DNA of 64,000 nucleotides from Sphingomonas sp. Y57 (GTDB taxonomy: Bacteria; Pseudomonadota; Alphaproteobacteria; Sphingomonadales; Sphingomonadaceae): contig NZ_LDES01000038.1 of NCBI RefSeq assembly GCF_001015195.1, forward strand, positions 124,001-188,000, in the 5' to 3' direction. The notes below the pieces were generated by a model, which saw only the letters and a list, made by a program, of their open reading frames with translations, did no database searches and was not told where the DNA came from. The translations under genes were made by a program, and so were the position numbers. Positions 18,154 to 27,563 of the stretch are shown here, in pieces (within the stretch, counting starts at the first letter, position 1; each line of letters opens with the position of its first letter).

Positions 18154-19059
18154 GTGGGCACGAACGACGCGCAGATCATCGACGGCAAGGCCTATGCGGC
18201 GGGTCTGCGCGCCCGGGTGGCGGCGGCCGTCCCCGCCTTCCGTGTCGCCACCGGCCGCGCGCCCGGCCTCGCCGTCGTCCTGGTCGGCGAGGATGCGGCG
18301 AGCCAGATCTACGTCCGCTCGAAGCACAAGGCGACGGTCGAGGCAGGGATGGAGAGCTTCGAGCACCGCCTGCCTGCAACGGCGAGTGAGATGGAATTGC
18401 TGGATCTGGTCGAGCGGCTGAATGCCGACGACCGGGTGGACGGCATTCTCGTCCAGCTGCCGCTGCCCAAACATATCGACGAGAAGCGGGTGATCGCGAC
18501 GATCGATCCCGACAAGGACGTCGACGGCTTCCACGTCGTCAACGCCGGGCGGCTGGCGGTGGGCGAGGCGGGCTATGTCCCCTGCACCCCGCTCGGCTGC
18601 CTGATGCTGCTCAAGGACCGGCTCGGCGATCTGTCGGGGCTTGAGGCGGTGGTGATCGGCCGCTCGAACATCGTCGGCAAGCCGATGGCGGCGCTGCTGC
18701 TCGCCGAGAATTGCACGGTGACGGTGGCGCACAGCCGCACCCGCGACCTCGCCGACGTGGTGCGTCGCGCCGATATCGTCGTCGCCGCGGTCGGCCGGCC
18801 GGAGATGGTCAGGGGCGACTGGATTCGCCCTGGCGCGACGGTGATCGACGTCGGCATCAACCGCGTGCCGGGCGCCGAGCCGGGCAAGACCCGGCTGGTC
18901 GGCGACGTCGCCTTCGCCGAGGCGGCGGTGGTCGCGGGCGCGATCACCCCGGTCCCCGGCGGGGTCGGGCCGATGACGATCGCGGTGCTGCTGCGCAACA
19001 CGCTGGTCGCCGCGCATCGCCGCGCCGGCGTCGCGCTGCCGGAGGGCGCGATCGGATGA
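18154..19059 (+). CDS. folD: bifunctional methylenetetrahydrofolate dehydrogenase / methenyltetrahydrofolate cyclohydrolase
   Basis: A 301-residue cytoplasmic enzyme of one-carbon metabolism that interconverts 5,10-methylene-, methenyl- and 10-formyl-tetrahydrofolate with NADP. Motifs: [17 protein letters not shown] with the catalytic Lys, the active-site [15 protein letters not shown], the dinucleotide loop [13 protein letters not shown] and the C-terminal [15 protein letters not shown]. Length is normal. The GTG start has ACAGG upstream. The stop overlaps the marC start by four bases, so the two are coupled. Confidence 0.97.
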   Translation: MGTNDAQIIDGKAYAAGLRARVAAAVPAFRVATGRAPGLAVVLVGEDAASQIYVRSKHKATVEAGMESFEHRLPATASEMELLDLVERLNADDRVDGILVQLPLPKHIDEKRVIATIDPDKDVDGFHVVNAGRLAVGEAGYVPCTPLGCLMLLKDRLGDLSGLEAVVIGRSNIVGKPMAALLLAENCTVTVAHSRTRDLADVVRRADIVVAAVGRPEMVRGDWIRPGATVIDVGINRVPGAEPGKTRLVGDVAFAEAAVVAGAITPVPGGVGPMTIAVLLRNTLVAAHRRAGVALPEGAIG

Positions 19060-19697
19060 TCGCCCTGTTCCTGTCGGCGTTCGTCACCCTGTTCGTGGTG
19101 ATCGATCCGCCCGGCTGCGCGCCGATCTTCGCCGGGCTGACCCGCGACGCCCCGGCCGGCCAGCGGCGCTCGATGGCGATCCGCTCGACCCTGATCGCGA
19201 CGGTGCTGCTGTTCCTGTTCGCGCTGGTGGGGGAGAAGCTGCTCGACACGCTCGGCATCAGCCTCGACGCCTTTCGGATTGCCGGTGGCATCATGCTGTT
19301 CCTGATCGCACTCGAGATGGTGTTCGAGAAGCGCACCGAACGGCGCGAGGGTCGTGCCGACGAGATCAGCCGCAAGGCCGCCGAGGAACGTCGCCCGATC
19401 GAGGATATCTCGGTCTTTCCGATGGCGATCCCGATGATCGCCGGCCCGGGTTCGATCGCGACGGTGATGCTGCTGGTGTCGCGCAGCCACGGTCCCGAGC
19501 AGACGATCCTGGTGCTGGGCGCGCTGCTTGCGGTGCTGGCGCTGACCATGGCCGCGTTGCTTGCCGCCGGGCCCATCATGCGGGTGCTCGGCCCCAAGCT
19601 CGAAGCGATGATCACCCGGGTGCTGGGCGTGCTGCTGGCGGCCCTCGCCGCGCAGTTCGTGATCGACGGTATCAGCGCGGCCTTCGGCCTGCGCTGA
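19056..19697 (+). CDS. MarC family membrane protein
   Basis: A 213-residue inner-membrane protein of the MarC (UPF0056) family with six predicted membrane helices. The diagnostic N-terminal [21 protein letters not shown] and the central [20 protein letters not shown] are both present. A charged cytoplasmic loop ([18 protein letters not shown]) separates the two halves. Despite the name, MarC members are not proven multidrug transporters and the substrate is unknown. Translation is coupled to folD through an ATGA overlap; it converges with the first glycan-cluster gene with an 8-bp gap. Confidence 0.9.
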   Translation: MIALFLSAFVTLFVVIDPPGCAPIFAGLTRDAPAGQRRSMAIRSTLIATVLLFLFALVGEKLLDTLGISLDAFRIAGGIMLFLIALEMVFEKRTERREGRADEISRKAAEERRPIEDISVFPMAIPMIAGPGSIATVMLLVSRSHGPEQTILVLGALLAVLALTMAALLAAGPIMRVLGPKLEAMITRVLGVLLAALAAQFVIDGISAAFGLR

Positions 19698-19705
19698 TCG
19701 TCTTC

Positions 19706-21514
19706 TCAGTCGGTCCGCCGCCACAGGCGGAAAGGCGAATCGCCGGGCAACGCGACCGGCTCCAGCCAGGCGGGTATCTTTCCCTCCATCAGCTGGGCGT
19801 AGAAGCCCTGCGGCGCACGCGCCTTGTAGATGGTCGATTCGGCCATGCCCGGGCAGAGCAGCAACATGGTCGCGCCGCGGCGCTTCATTACCGCATGCGC
19901 CACTTCGGGCGATGTCGCGCGAAAACTGTGCTGGACGTCGAGGATCGCGTCGCCGTTGCGGTGATAGGGGCCGGCGACCGCGCTGTGCCGGGTCATGGCG
20001 ATCAATCGCGGCCCCAGATCGACGAAGGTCAGCATCGTCGCCGCCGGCAGCCGGTCGAGCTGGGCGAGCGCGGGCAGGGTGGTGCAGCGGCGCGGCTGGC
20101 GGTCGGTTTCGGCCCGTGCCTTTTCCTTGCGGACCTCCTTGGCGGGCTTGGGGATCATCGCCACGAACTGCGCGACCTGTCCCGACAGCGCGAAGAAGAC
20201 GACCAGCGTGCCGCCGACGCGGATCAGCGACGATGTCGAATTGAGCAGTCGGGGCAACAGCATCCAGCCCAGCGCGGTGGCACCATAGATGCCCAGCAGT
20301 TGTGCCTGCGGCCCGAAACGCGACTGCCAGGCGAGCCCTGCCGTCGCCAGCAGGCTGAGCAGCGCGATCGTCGCCCAGGCGGGGGCCTGGGCCGTTTGCC
20401 GCGCCCGCCACAGTGCGATGACGGCCCCCGCCGTGCCGATCAGCGGCAGCCAGGCGGTCTGCAGCGCATCGCGCCAGGGCTTGGTGTAGAGCGGCTTTAC
20501 CTCGCGGATATTGTCGAACCAGAGCAGTTTCAGTTCAGGCGATATGCCCTCGGGTGCGGCGAGGCATTGCGGGAAGCTCGACACGAAGAAGCCGGCGACC
20601 GCTGCCCCCGCGGCCGCCAGGGCGGCGAGCCGCCACCAGCGGCCGCGGATGGTGACAAGCGACAGCGCGAGCATCAGCGCCGATGTCAGCAGCAGGGTCG
20701 ACAGATAGACGGGCGACAATACGTCGCACACCATCTGCCGGTTGTCGTAGGAGGCGAAGCCGGCGAAGGCCAGCGCGCAGCCGCCGCCGAGAGCCACCGC
20801 ATAGGCGCGCAGTCGGTCCGCCTGTTCGCGGTCCCAGGCCCAGCGCAGCGCGATCGACGCGCCCGCCACCGCCATCACCGGAATGAGCTCGAGCCCGATG
20901 CCCAGCGACACCGCGGTGGCGACGCCCGCGACGGCGCCGCCGCGCTGCGGGTGGCGGTCGGCGATCCCGGCGACCACCAGCGCCAGCATAGCGAGCTGCC
21001 ATCCATGATGGTCGATGCGCAGCGGCATCCACATGAACAGCGTCGTCTGCGCGCACAGCAGCACCGCGAAGGCGATGGGATAGGCGCGCGGATGGACGGT
21101 CCGCCGCACCGTGAGCAGGATCGCCCACAGGGCCGGGGCCAGCGCCAGCATCGGGGCGACCGCGCAGGCGATCCGTTCGGCGGTGAACTCGCCGACCAGC
21201 GGGCGGAACACCAGGATCATCGCCGCGATCGGCAGGTCGACGATCCGCGACCAATGGACGTTGAGGCCGTCCGGCGGGGCGAGCTTGTACTGGCGCAGGT
21301 CGAACCAGCCCTGGCCGGCGAGCCAGGCCTTGACCTCGGCCAGCCGGAGATTGTCATCGGTGTCGCTCAGCGCCAGCCAGCGGACCTGGCCCCAGCGATA
21401 GTAGAGGAGATAGGCACAGGCCCCCAGGAACATCAGCCAGAAGACGGTGCGCCAGCGGCGCTCGATCCAGGCCATCAACCGTTCTTCGAGCTGCCCGTCG
21501 TTCTGGTCCTGCAT
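19706..21514 (-). CDS. GT-C-like multi-pass membrane protein, paralog A
   Basis: 602 residues with an N-terminal membrane anchor (VFWLMFLGACAYLLYY), then an acidic loop DTDDNLRLAEV (residues 51-61), the block HWSRIVDLPIA (87-97) and the motif RIDHHGWQ (167-174). About ten further helices and a soluble C-terminal domain of about 110 residues follow, ending in AWLEPVALPGDSPFRLWRR. The acidic first loop and the DHH motif resemble metal-binding sites of STT3/PMT-type GT-C glycosyltransferases, but the STT3 catalytic WWDYG block is absent. The gene at 25751-27529 is a full-length paralog. Inference: a lipid-phosphate-sugar-dependent transferase of the envelope. Sphingomonad homologs are often annotated loosely. 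Confidence 0.75.
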   Translation of the reverse strand: MQDQNDGQLEERLMAWIERRWRTVFWLMFLGACAYLLYYRWGQVRWLALSDTDDNLRLAEVKAWLAGQGWFDLRQYKLAPPDGLNVHWSRIVDLPIAAMILVFRPLVGEFTAERIACAVAPMLALAPALWAILLTVRRTVHPRAYPIAFAVLLCAQTTLFMWMPLRIDHHGWQLAMLALVVAGIADRHPQRGGAVAGVATAVSLGIGLELIPVMAVAGASIALRWAWDREQADRLRAYAVALGGGCALAFAGFASYDNRQMVCDVLSPVYLSTLLLTSALMLALSLVTIRGRWWRLAALAAAGAAVAGFFVSSFPQCLAAPEGISPELKLLWFDNIREVKPLYTKPWRDALQTAWLPLIGTAGAVIALWRARQTAQAPAWATIALLSLLATAGLAWQSRFGPQAQLLGIYGATALGWMLLPRLLNSTSSLIRVGGTLVVFFALSGQVAQFVAMIPKPAKEVRKEKARAETDRQPRRCTTLPALAQLDRLPAATMLTFVDLGPRLIAMTRHSAVAGPYHRNGDAILDVQHSFRATSPEVAHAVMKRRGATMLLLCPGMAESTIYKARAPQGFYAQLMEGKIPAWLEPVALPGDSPFRLWRRTD

Positions 21515-21524
21515 CGGTCTCCGT

Positions 21525-21569
21525 TAGAGCATTTTCCGGACAAGGGGATAGCGGTTTTCCGTCCCGAAC
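21525..21569. repeat. possible short interspersed repeat (TAGAGCATTTTCCGGAC type)
   Basis: The stretch starting TAGAGCATTTTCCGGACAAG and continuing to GGTTTTCCGTCCCG resembles a short element I have seen scattered in alphaproteobacterial intergenic regions. Only one copy is visible in this window, so the call rests on recall. It lies in the 284-bp gap between paralog A and gtrA, where I see no gene; the rest of that gap has pyrimidine/G-rich runs but no clear promoter. Confidence 0.3.
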
Positions 21570-21798
21570 ACTCCCGTTCGTTCGGGCGAGGTTCAGCTTC
21601 GCCATGCTGTGTTTGCTTCCATCCGGGAACGGATACGAAGGGACCGGACTGGCAATTTCCGCCCTTCGGGAGGCGCTCCTTCGGGGTTCCCTTTCCCCGG
21701 GGAGCGTGTTCCCCCGACGGCTTTTCCCTTTTCACGGCATGAACCGGCCCGCCAAGCTCCAGCTTGAGCCGTTCCCGCTTTTGTGGAATGGCGCGCCG

Positions 21799-22215
21799 AT
21801 GCCGGAGGCGCCCCTTCTTTCCCGCGAGCGGATCGTGCTGCTCGGCCAGCTCGTCCGATATGCGGTCACCGGCGTGTTCGCCTCGCTCGTCAATATCGGC
21901 ATCTACCATCTGCTGGTGAAGGCGGCCGGCTTCGATCCCAACCTCGCCTGGACCTTCGGCTTCGTCGGTGCGGCGACCACCGGCTATGTCGTCCACGGCC
22001 AGTGGAGCTTTCGCGGCCATGGCGGGCGCGACCGGCAGGGAACGCGGATCCTGCGCTTTGCGATCGTCTCGCTGATCAGCTTCGCGCTCAACAGCCTGTG
22101 GGTATGGCTGCTCGTCCAGCATATGGACCTTCCGATCTGGTCGCCCTATCCGCTGGTACTGGGCGTTACGCCGCTCCTGGTCTTCTGGCTGAACCGCCAA
22201 TGGGTGTTCGAATGA
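21799..22215 (+). CDS. GtrA family membrane protein (flippase-like)
   Basis: A 138-residue membrane protein with four predicted helices of the GtrA family (PF04138). The motif LVRYAVTGVFASLVNIGIYH starts the domain, and FGFVGAATTGYVVHGQWSFRG and the ending LVFWLNRQWVFE are typical. GtrA proteins are thought to flip or retain undecaprenyl-phosphate-linked sugars. An in-frame stretch runs back to 21604, but the family domain starts after MPEAPLLSRERI, so I use the ATG at 21799; 21739 is an alternative. It overlaps the following glycosyltransferase by four bases, forming a GtrA-GtrB pair. Confidence 0.85.
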   Translation: MPEAPLLSRERIVLLGQLVRYAVTGVFASLVNIGIYHLLVKAAGFDPNLAWTFGFVGAATTGYVVHGQWSFRGHGGRDRQGTRILRFAIVSLISFALNSLWVWLLVQHMDLPIWSPYPLVLGVTPLLVFWLNRQWVFE

Positions 22216-23249
22216 GCGAAGCGCTGCCGGTCCCCCTGCTGTCCGTCCCCCTGCTGTCGGTCATCGTTCCGGTGAAGGACGAGGAGGACGCGATCGTCCC
22301 CTTCGTCACCCGGATGACCCGCGTGCTCGACGCGCTGCGCGATCCTCAGGGCGCGCCGATCGACTGGGAGATCGTCTTCATCGACGACGGCAGCACCGAC
22401 CGGACGATGGCCGCGATCCTCATCGCGCACGACGCCGACCGCCGCGTCACGGCGCTGTCGCTGTCGCGAAACTTCGGCAAGGAAGCCGCGCTGTCGGCCG
22501 GGCTCGACCATGCCCGCGGTGTGGTGGTCGTACCGATCGACGTCGATATGCAGGATCCGCCCGAAGTGATCGGCGCGATGATCGACAAATGGCGCGACGG
22601 CTATGAAGTGGTCTATGGCGTGCGGCGCAACCGCCTGACCGACAGCCTGCCCAAGCGGCTGACCGCCGATCTCTACTATCGCGCCCACAACTGGCTCTCG
22701 ATGGACAAGATCCCCGAGCATGCCGGCGATTTCCGCCTGCTCGACCGCAAGGTCGTCGAGGTGATCAAGCGGATGCCCGAGCGCAACCGCTTCATGAAGG
22801 GTCTGTTCGCCTGGTCGGGCTTTCGCCAGACCGCGGTCGAATATGACCGTGCCGAGCGCGCCGTCGGCACCACCAAGTTCAACTATTGGAAGCTGTGGCA
22901 GCTCGCGATCGACGGCATCACCTCCGCCTCGACCGCGCCCTTGCGGGTCTGGTCCTATGTCGGTGCGCTGATCGCGGTGGTGGCGCTGGTCTATGCCGTT
23001 TACATCGGCGTCCGCACGCTGATCTACGGCGCGGACGTGGCGGGCTATCCGTCGCTGATGGTGGCCACGCTGTTCCTCGGCGGTGTCCAGCTCCTTTCGC
23101 TCGGCATCCTCGGCGAATATGTCGGGCGCATCCTGGTCGAGACCAAGAAGCGGCCGATCTACATCGTCCGGCAGCGGATCGGCTGCGCCGATCCGAAGCT
23201 GGAAAAGGCGGGGATCGGCGCCAAACCTGAGGCCGAGGACGCCGACTGA
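22212..23249 (+). CDS. GT2 polyprenyl-phosphate glycosyltransferase (GtrB/DPM1-like)
   Basis: 345 residues. It has an N-terminal GT-A domain (SVIVPVKDEEDAIVPF, then FIDDGSTDRT and SRNFGKEAALSAGLDHA, then PIDVDMQDPPEVI, the donor/metal DxD-type site). Two C-terminal membrane helices (YVGALIAVVALVYAVYIGVR and LMVATLFLGGVQLLSLGILG) end in EYVGRILVETKKRPIYIV. These are hallmarks of enzymes that load a sugar (often glucose or a modified hexose) from a UDP-sugar onto undecaprenyl phosphate on the inner face of the membrane. It is coupled to GtrA before it and to the methyltransferase after it (TGATG overlap). Confidence 0.9.
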   Translation: MSEALPVPLLSVPLLSVIVPVKDEEDAIVPFVTRMTRVLDALRDPQGAPIDWEIVFIDDGSTDRTMAAILIAHDADRRVTALSLSRNFGKEAALSAGLDHARGVVVVPIDVDMQDPPEVIGAMIDKWRDGYEVVYGVRRNRLTDSLPKRLTADLYYRAHNWLSMDKIPEHAGDFRLLDRKVVEVIKRMPERNRFMKGLFAWSGFRQTAVEYDRAERAVGTTKFNYWKLWQLAIDGITSASTAPLRVWSYVGALIAVVALVYAVYIGVRTLIYGADVAGYPSLMVATLFLGGVQLLSLGILGEYVGRILVETKKRPIYIVRQRIGCADPKLEKAGIGAKPEAEDAD

Positions 23250-23971
23250 TGGACCGTGCCACCTATGACCGCATGGCAGAGATCGACCAGGACCATTGGT
23301 GGTTCGTCGCCCGCCGCCGGATCATCGCCAGCCTGATCGATCGCCACCGGCCAAAACCGGGGCCGATGCGTATCCTGGAGGTTGGGGCAGGGACCGGCTC
23401 GAACCTCGCGCTGCTCCAGCGTTACGGCGCCGTCGACGCGATCGAGCCCGACGACGGCGCGCGCGCCTTCGCCGAGCAGCGCAGCGGCCTGAGCATCAAG
23501 GGCGGCTACCTGCCGAACGTGCCGCTCGACGACGGCGCCTATGACCTCATCGTCCTGCTCGACGTGCTCGAGCATATTCCCGGCGACGTCGAGGCACTGG
23601 CCTGCCTGAAGGACAAGCTGGCGCCGGGCGGGCGCATCCTCGTCACCGTGCCGGGCGCGCCGTGGATGTGGAGCGCGCACGACGTCGCCCACCACCACCA
23701 GCGACGCTACACCGCCGCGCAGTTCCGCGCCGTGTTCGGCCGCGCGGGGCTCAGGACCCGCTACCTGACCCACTTCAACAGCGTGCTGTTCCCGCTGATC
23801 GCGGCGGTGCGGCTGCTCGGCAAGTTCTCCGGCAAGGAAGGCGGCGACGACGCGATGCCGTCGAAGCCGGTCAACGCGGCGCTGACCACGCTGTTCGGGG
23901 CCGAGCGCCTCTGGGCGGCGCGGGTGCCGGTGCCGTTCGGCGTATCGATCGCGATCGTCGCGGAGCCGTGA
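23249..23971 (+). CDS. class I SAM-dependent methyltransferase
   Basis: A 240-residue Rossmann-type methyltransferase. After the N-terminal YDRMAEIDQDHWWFVARRRI, which is typical of glycan-cluster methyltransferases, it has motif I ILEVGAGTGSNLALLQ and the acidic AIEPDD. Next come LIVLLDVLEHIPGDVEAL and GRILVTVPGAPWMWSAHD, followed by HHHQRRYTAAQFRAVFGRAG. The C-terminal half is partly hydrophobic. Its start codon overlaps the stop of the GT2 gene, so it is made with it. A methyl group on the lipid-linked sugar or on the lipid end is a reasonable inference. The acceptor is unknown. Confidence 0.85.
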   Translation: MDRATYDRMAEIDQDHWWFVARRRIIASLIDRHRPKPGPMRILEVGAGTGSNLALLQRYGAVDAIEPDDGARAFAEQRSGLSIKGGYLPNVPLDDGAYDLIVLLDVLEHIPGDVEALACLKDKLAPGGRILVTVPGAPWMWSAHDVAHHHQRRYTAAQFRAVFGRAGLRTRYLTHFNSVLFPLIAAVRLLGKFSGKEGGDDAMPSKPVNAALTTLFGAERLWAARVPVPFGVSIAIVAEP

Positions 23972-23983
23972 GGCTCGAGGCAA

Positions 23984-25579
23984 TCAGCGCACCGGCTTGA
24001 AGCGGAAGGGCGCGACGTCCTCCTGGATCCGGTAGAGCGCGCCGCGCTCGCCGCCGTCCCAGATCAGCTTGAGCGACGGATCGTTGATCGGCCAGCGGTC
24101 GCGCGAGGCGTTGATCAGCCACAGATAGTCGAAGGCCTCGCGCGGGAAGAGCGCGATCGAGCTTTCGATGCTGCGCGATCTCGGCGCGCGGCAGCGGCGC
24201 GGGCGCATCACCTGGGTCGGATCTTCGGCATAGCCCTTGGCCGGGGCATATTTGATCGACAGCAGCTGGGCGCCGGCCATCGTCCACTGGCCGTTGACGA
24301 ACGCTTCCCGCCGGACGATCGCCATCGCGCCGAGATGCTCGAGCCGTGGCGATTCCCAGCGTGACAGGCAGGGCAGGTCGACCAGTGCGAAGACTCGGGC
24401 GTTGCGATCGACATGGTCGAGCGCGGCGAGCTGTTTCTCCTGATAGGCGGAGATGCCGGCGAACTGGACGGTCGCCTGCCAGACGCGGACCCCGAAGATC
24501 GCCAGTGCGACCGCCGCGATGCAGCCCAGCGCGACCCGGTTGGTGGTTCGCGGCACGAGGCCCAGCACGCCGATCGCGACGACATAAGGGGCGAGCCGCA
24601 TGTCGGCATAGGCCGAGCCGATGACGATGCGGGGCATCAGAACATAGGCGATGATCAATACCAGCGTGGCCACGCCCAGGGTGCGGCGCATGTCGACGCC
24701 GACCCTGCGCCAGCCGATCGAGCCGATCCCGAACAGCACCAATATGATCAGCAGCGACACCAGCCAGATGTCGAATTCCATCCACTGGGTGCGCAGCGAG
24801 GAGACCAGATAGACATATTTGGCCTTCCAGTTGAACCAGTCGGCAGTCTCTCCCTGCACGTCGCCCGATCGCCACAGCAGCATCAGCAGCATCGGCGGGG
24901 CGAGCGGCAGGCAGTGAAGGGCGCCGCGCCACAGCGCCTCGAAATAGCCGCGTCCCTCCACGTCGCGCATTCGCTCGATCTCCGCGGAAAAGGCGAGCAG
25001 GCCGAGCACGCCCCAGGCGAAGCCATGGGCCAGCCACACCAGGCAGCCGATCGGCAGGAACAGGATCGCGCGCAGCCGGATCCGTCCCAGCCGTGCCAGG
25101 TAGAGCCACAATGCGAAGGCGTTGAGGGCGAGCGCCATCGCCAGCACATAGTTGATGAAGCCCCACTGGAACGGCCAGCAATAGGCGAAGGGCGCCACCA
25201 GCCCTGCCGTCGCCGGCAGCCGCCCATGGACTTCGCGTGCGATCAGCAGGAAACCGGTCAGGGTCAGCGGGGGCACCGCCATGACGATCAGCTTCACGCC
25301 CAGTTCGAGCCCGAACAGCTTCGCCATCGGGATGATCAGCAGATCGACGCCGAGATTGCCCATCAGCGCCCATTGGAAGCTGAAATATTCGGTGAGAAGC
25401 GGCGACGAAGGATCGGCCAATTCGACCCGGTAGCGCCCCATATGTCCCATCAGGTCGACGAGGGGCGGCACTTCCGGCCGGATCAGCGGGATGATCGATA
25501 TGATCGCGAGGAAGGCGATATACCAGGGTCGCGTCCACCAGCCGGACGGCGGCGTCAGAGGCGGTGTGGACCGGAACAT
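23984..25579 (-). CDS. large multi-pass membrane protein, possible GT-C-type
   Basis: 531 residues with about ten hydrophobic segments (IAFLAIISIIPLI, LGVKLIVMAVPPLTLTGFLL, LVAPFAYCWPFQWGFINYVL, LVSLLIILVLFGIGSIGW, and LGVATLVLIIAYVLM). A first extracytoplasmic loop contains VDLMGHMGRY, and a soluble C-terminal tail of about 150 residues follows from residue 385 on. The architecture (acid- and His-containing first loop, many helices, soluble tail) is that of GT-C transferases or polymerases, but I see no family motif that settles it. It is convergent with the methyltransferase gene (12 bp between stops). Upstream, 25580-25750 shows nothing clear. The function is unassigned. Confidence 0.65.
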   Translation of the reverse strand: MFRSTPPLTPPSGWWTRPWYIAFLAIISIIPLIRPEVPPLVDLMGHMGRYRVELADPSSPLLTEYFSFQWALMGNLGVDLLIIPMAKLFGLELGVKLIVMAVPPLTLTGFLLIAREVHGRLPATAGLVAPFAYCWPFQWGFINYVLAMALALNAFALWLYLARLGRIRLRAILFLPIGCLVWLAHGFAWGVLGLLAFSAEIERMRDVEGRGYFEALWRGALHCLPLAPPMLLMLLWRSGDVQGETADWFNWKAKYVYLVSSLRTQWMEFDIWLVSLLIILVLFGIGSIGWRRVGVDMRRTLGVATLVLIIAYVLMPRIVIGSAYADMRLAPYVVAIGVLGLVPRTTNRVALGCIAAVALAIFGVRVWQATVQFAGISAYQEKQLAALDHVDRNARVFALVDLPCLSRWESPRLEHLGAMAIVRREAFVNGQWTMAGAQLLSIKYAPAKGYAEDPTQVMRPRRCRAPRSRSIESSIALFPREAFDYLWLINASRDRWPINDPSLKLIWDGGERGALYRIQEDVAPFRFKPVR

Positions 25580-25750
25580 CGGGACTCGCCCTTATGTCGG
25601 GCGCGAAAGGACGGCAAGGGGTTGGCGCGTTTCCGCCTGGAATATCGGCGGCGCCGACAGCGTATATCGCCGTTTCAGACCATCGCGATCGGCCCAGCGC
25701 CGCGCGGGCCCTGCCTGGGCCGATCGGCGATGCTCAGTCGGTTCTGGACA

Positions 25751-27529
25751 TCAGGACCGTCGCCGCCACAGCCGAAGTGTGCTGCCTTCAAGCGGCACCG
25801 GCTCCAGCCAGGCGGGCGTCTCGCCGCGGAGCAGCCGGGCCGCCAGACCCGCGCGCGATGCGCCGGCATAGAGGCCGGTCTCGGCGCCGGTGGGGTCGAT
25901 CAGCAGATAGGCCATGCCGTGCGCCGCCATGATGCGGTGGGCCACCTCGGGCGGCTCGGTGAAGGCCAGGATCACGCGGCGGATCGCCTGCGGGTCGCGG
26001 TGATGGCCGCTGCCGGCATAGCTGTGCGGCGTCGCGATCAGCAGGCGCGGAGTGAGGTCGAGGCCGGTCAGGATGGTGCCGCGCGGCAGGCGTGCGACGG
26101 GATCCAGGCTGGTGCAGGGCGCGAAGCAATAGCGGACCGGCATGCGGGGGGCGGCCGTGCTGGCGCGGGGCAGGGCGCGATCGACCACCACCACACCCGC
26201 CGCGACCGCCCCGATCGGCGACAGTGCGAGGAATGCCGCGGCCGAGGCGGTGATGCGGGCGGGCATGCGTCGCCAGCGGTCTATCGCGCCTAGCATCCGG
26301 GCAAGCAGCCAGGCGGTGCCGGGCAATGCGCAGCCATGGGCGAAGGCGCCGGCACGCTGGACGAGCAGAGCTACAGCGAAGGCGGCGGCGAGGATCGCGG
26401 CCATGGCCAGCCAGTTACGCGCCTCGGCGCTGGTTCGTGCGCCGCGCCAGGCGGTGAGCGTGCCGAGGAGTCCGATCAGCGGGAAGCCGACCAGCATCGC
26501 CGCATTGTCAGCCGGCTGCCGCCATAGCGGCAGCCCTTCGAGGACATTGTCGTACCAGAAATGGCGCGATACCGGATCGAGCGCGGCGAATGGCCCGGCG
26601 AGGCAGGCCGGCGCGGTCGCCGCCAGCAGCCCGACGCCCAGGCCGGCGGCCAGGACCAGCGCCGTGAGTCGTGCGCCGGCGCCGCGCCGCGCCGCGATTC
26701 GCAACCCGATCGCGGCGGCAATCGGCGTGACGATCAGCGGCCCGAACCAGGCCGGACTGACGGCGTCGCACCAATATTGGCCCCACGCGGCGCGCCCGTG
26801 GAAGGCGGCGAACAGGACGAGGCTGGCGCCGCCGAACGCCGCGGCGAAGGCGCGGAGCCGATCGGTTTCGCCCCGGCACAGGCAGCGCAGGGCGAGCAGT
26901 AGCGCGATCGCCGCCGCCACTGGCAGCGCTTCGAGCGAGACGGCGAGCCACAAGGCGGTGACGACGCCGCCCGTTGTCCCGCCGCGCAGCGGCTGGCGAT
27001 CGAAACAGGCGGCGACCGCGAACAGCCCGAGTGCCGTTTGCCAGCCATGATGGTCGATCCGCATCGGCAGGACGTGGAACAGGATCATTGGCGCCATCGT
27101 GGCCAGCGCCACAGCGAGCAGCGCCGTGCGCCGGCCGGCCAGCCGGGCGGTGGCAAGCGCTACTGCCCACAGCGTGCCGGCGAAGGCGATGAGCGGTACC
27201 GCGCAGGCGGCGGCCCGTTCGGCGTTCGCTTCGCCGAGCAGCGGCTGGAGCAGGAGGATCAGGCCGGCGATCGGCAGGTCGACGATGCGCGACCAGTGCA
27301 TCGGCACGCCGTTCGGCGGATCGATACGATATTGGGTGACGTCGAAGAAGCTCTGCCCGGCCAGCCAGTCGCGGACCTGCTGGAGCCGGAGATAATCGTC
27401 CGGATCCCACATTTCGAGCGGGGCGATCCGGTTGCGCGCCACGGCCAGCAGTACCGCCGATGCGAGCAGCCACAACGCCGCGACGCCGAGGACCAGCCGA
27501 CGGGAGGAGAGGGGCGCGCCGGCCATCAT
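25751..27529 (-). CDS. GT-C-like multi-pass membrane protein, paralog B
   Basis: About 592 residues, a paralog of the protein at 19706-21514. It has an N-terminal helix, acidic loop WDPDDYLRLQQV (residues 41-52), HWSRIVDLPIA (78-88), MRIDHHGWQ (156-164), many helices and a soluble C-terminal domain ending AWLEPVPLEGSTLRLWRR. In both copies the second half keeps a block with PEVAH and a short alanine-rich region. ATG codons at 27529 and 27526 are tandem with GGGAAGGG just before; either could start. The stop side faces 171 bp of apparently empty DNA. Same inference as for its paralog: an envelope sugar transferase or polymerase. Confidence 0.75.
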   Translation of the reverse strand: MMAGAPLSSRRLVLGVAALWLLASAVLLAVARNRIAPLEMWDPDDYLRLQQVRDWLAGQSFFDVTQYRIDPPNGVPMHWSRIVDLPIAGLILLLQPLLGEANAERAAACAVPLIAFAGTLWAVALATARLAGRRTALLAVALATMAPMILFHVLPMRIDHHGWQTALGLFAVAACFDRQPLRGGTTGGVVTALWLAVSLEALPVAAAIALLLALRCLCRGETDRLRAFAAAFGGASLVLFAAFHGRAAWGQYWCDAVSPAWFGPLIVTPIAAAIGLRIAARRGAGARLTALVLAAGLGVGLLAATAPACLAGPFAALDPVSRHFWYDNVLEGLPLWRQPADNAAMLVGFPLIGLLGTLTAWRGARTSAEARNWLAMAAILAAAFAVALLVQRAGAFAHGCALPGTAWLLARMLGAIDRWRRMPARITASAAAFLALSPIGAVAAGVVVVDRALPRASTAAPRMPVRYCFAPCTSLDPVARLPRGTILTGLDLTPRLLIATPHSYAGSGHHRDPQAIRRVILAFTEPPEVAHRIMAAHGMAYLLIDPTGAETGLYAGASRAGLAARLLRGETPAWLEPVPLEGSTLRLWRRRS

Positions 27530-27563
27530 CCCTTCCCGCTTTCCGGGAAGGGGAAAGAGGAGA

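Noticed and set aside
19706-21514. Calling the GT-C-like paralogs an oligosaccharyltransferase outright
   Set aside because: The STT3-defining WWDYG motif is absent and only acidic-loop and DHH resemblances exist, so the call is kept at family-like level.
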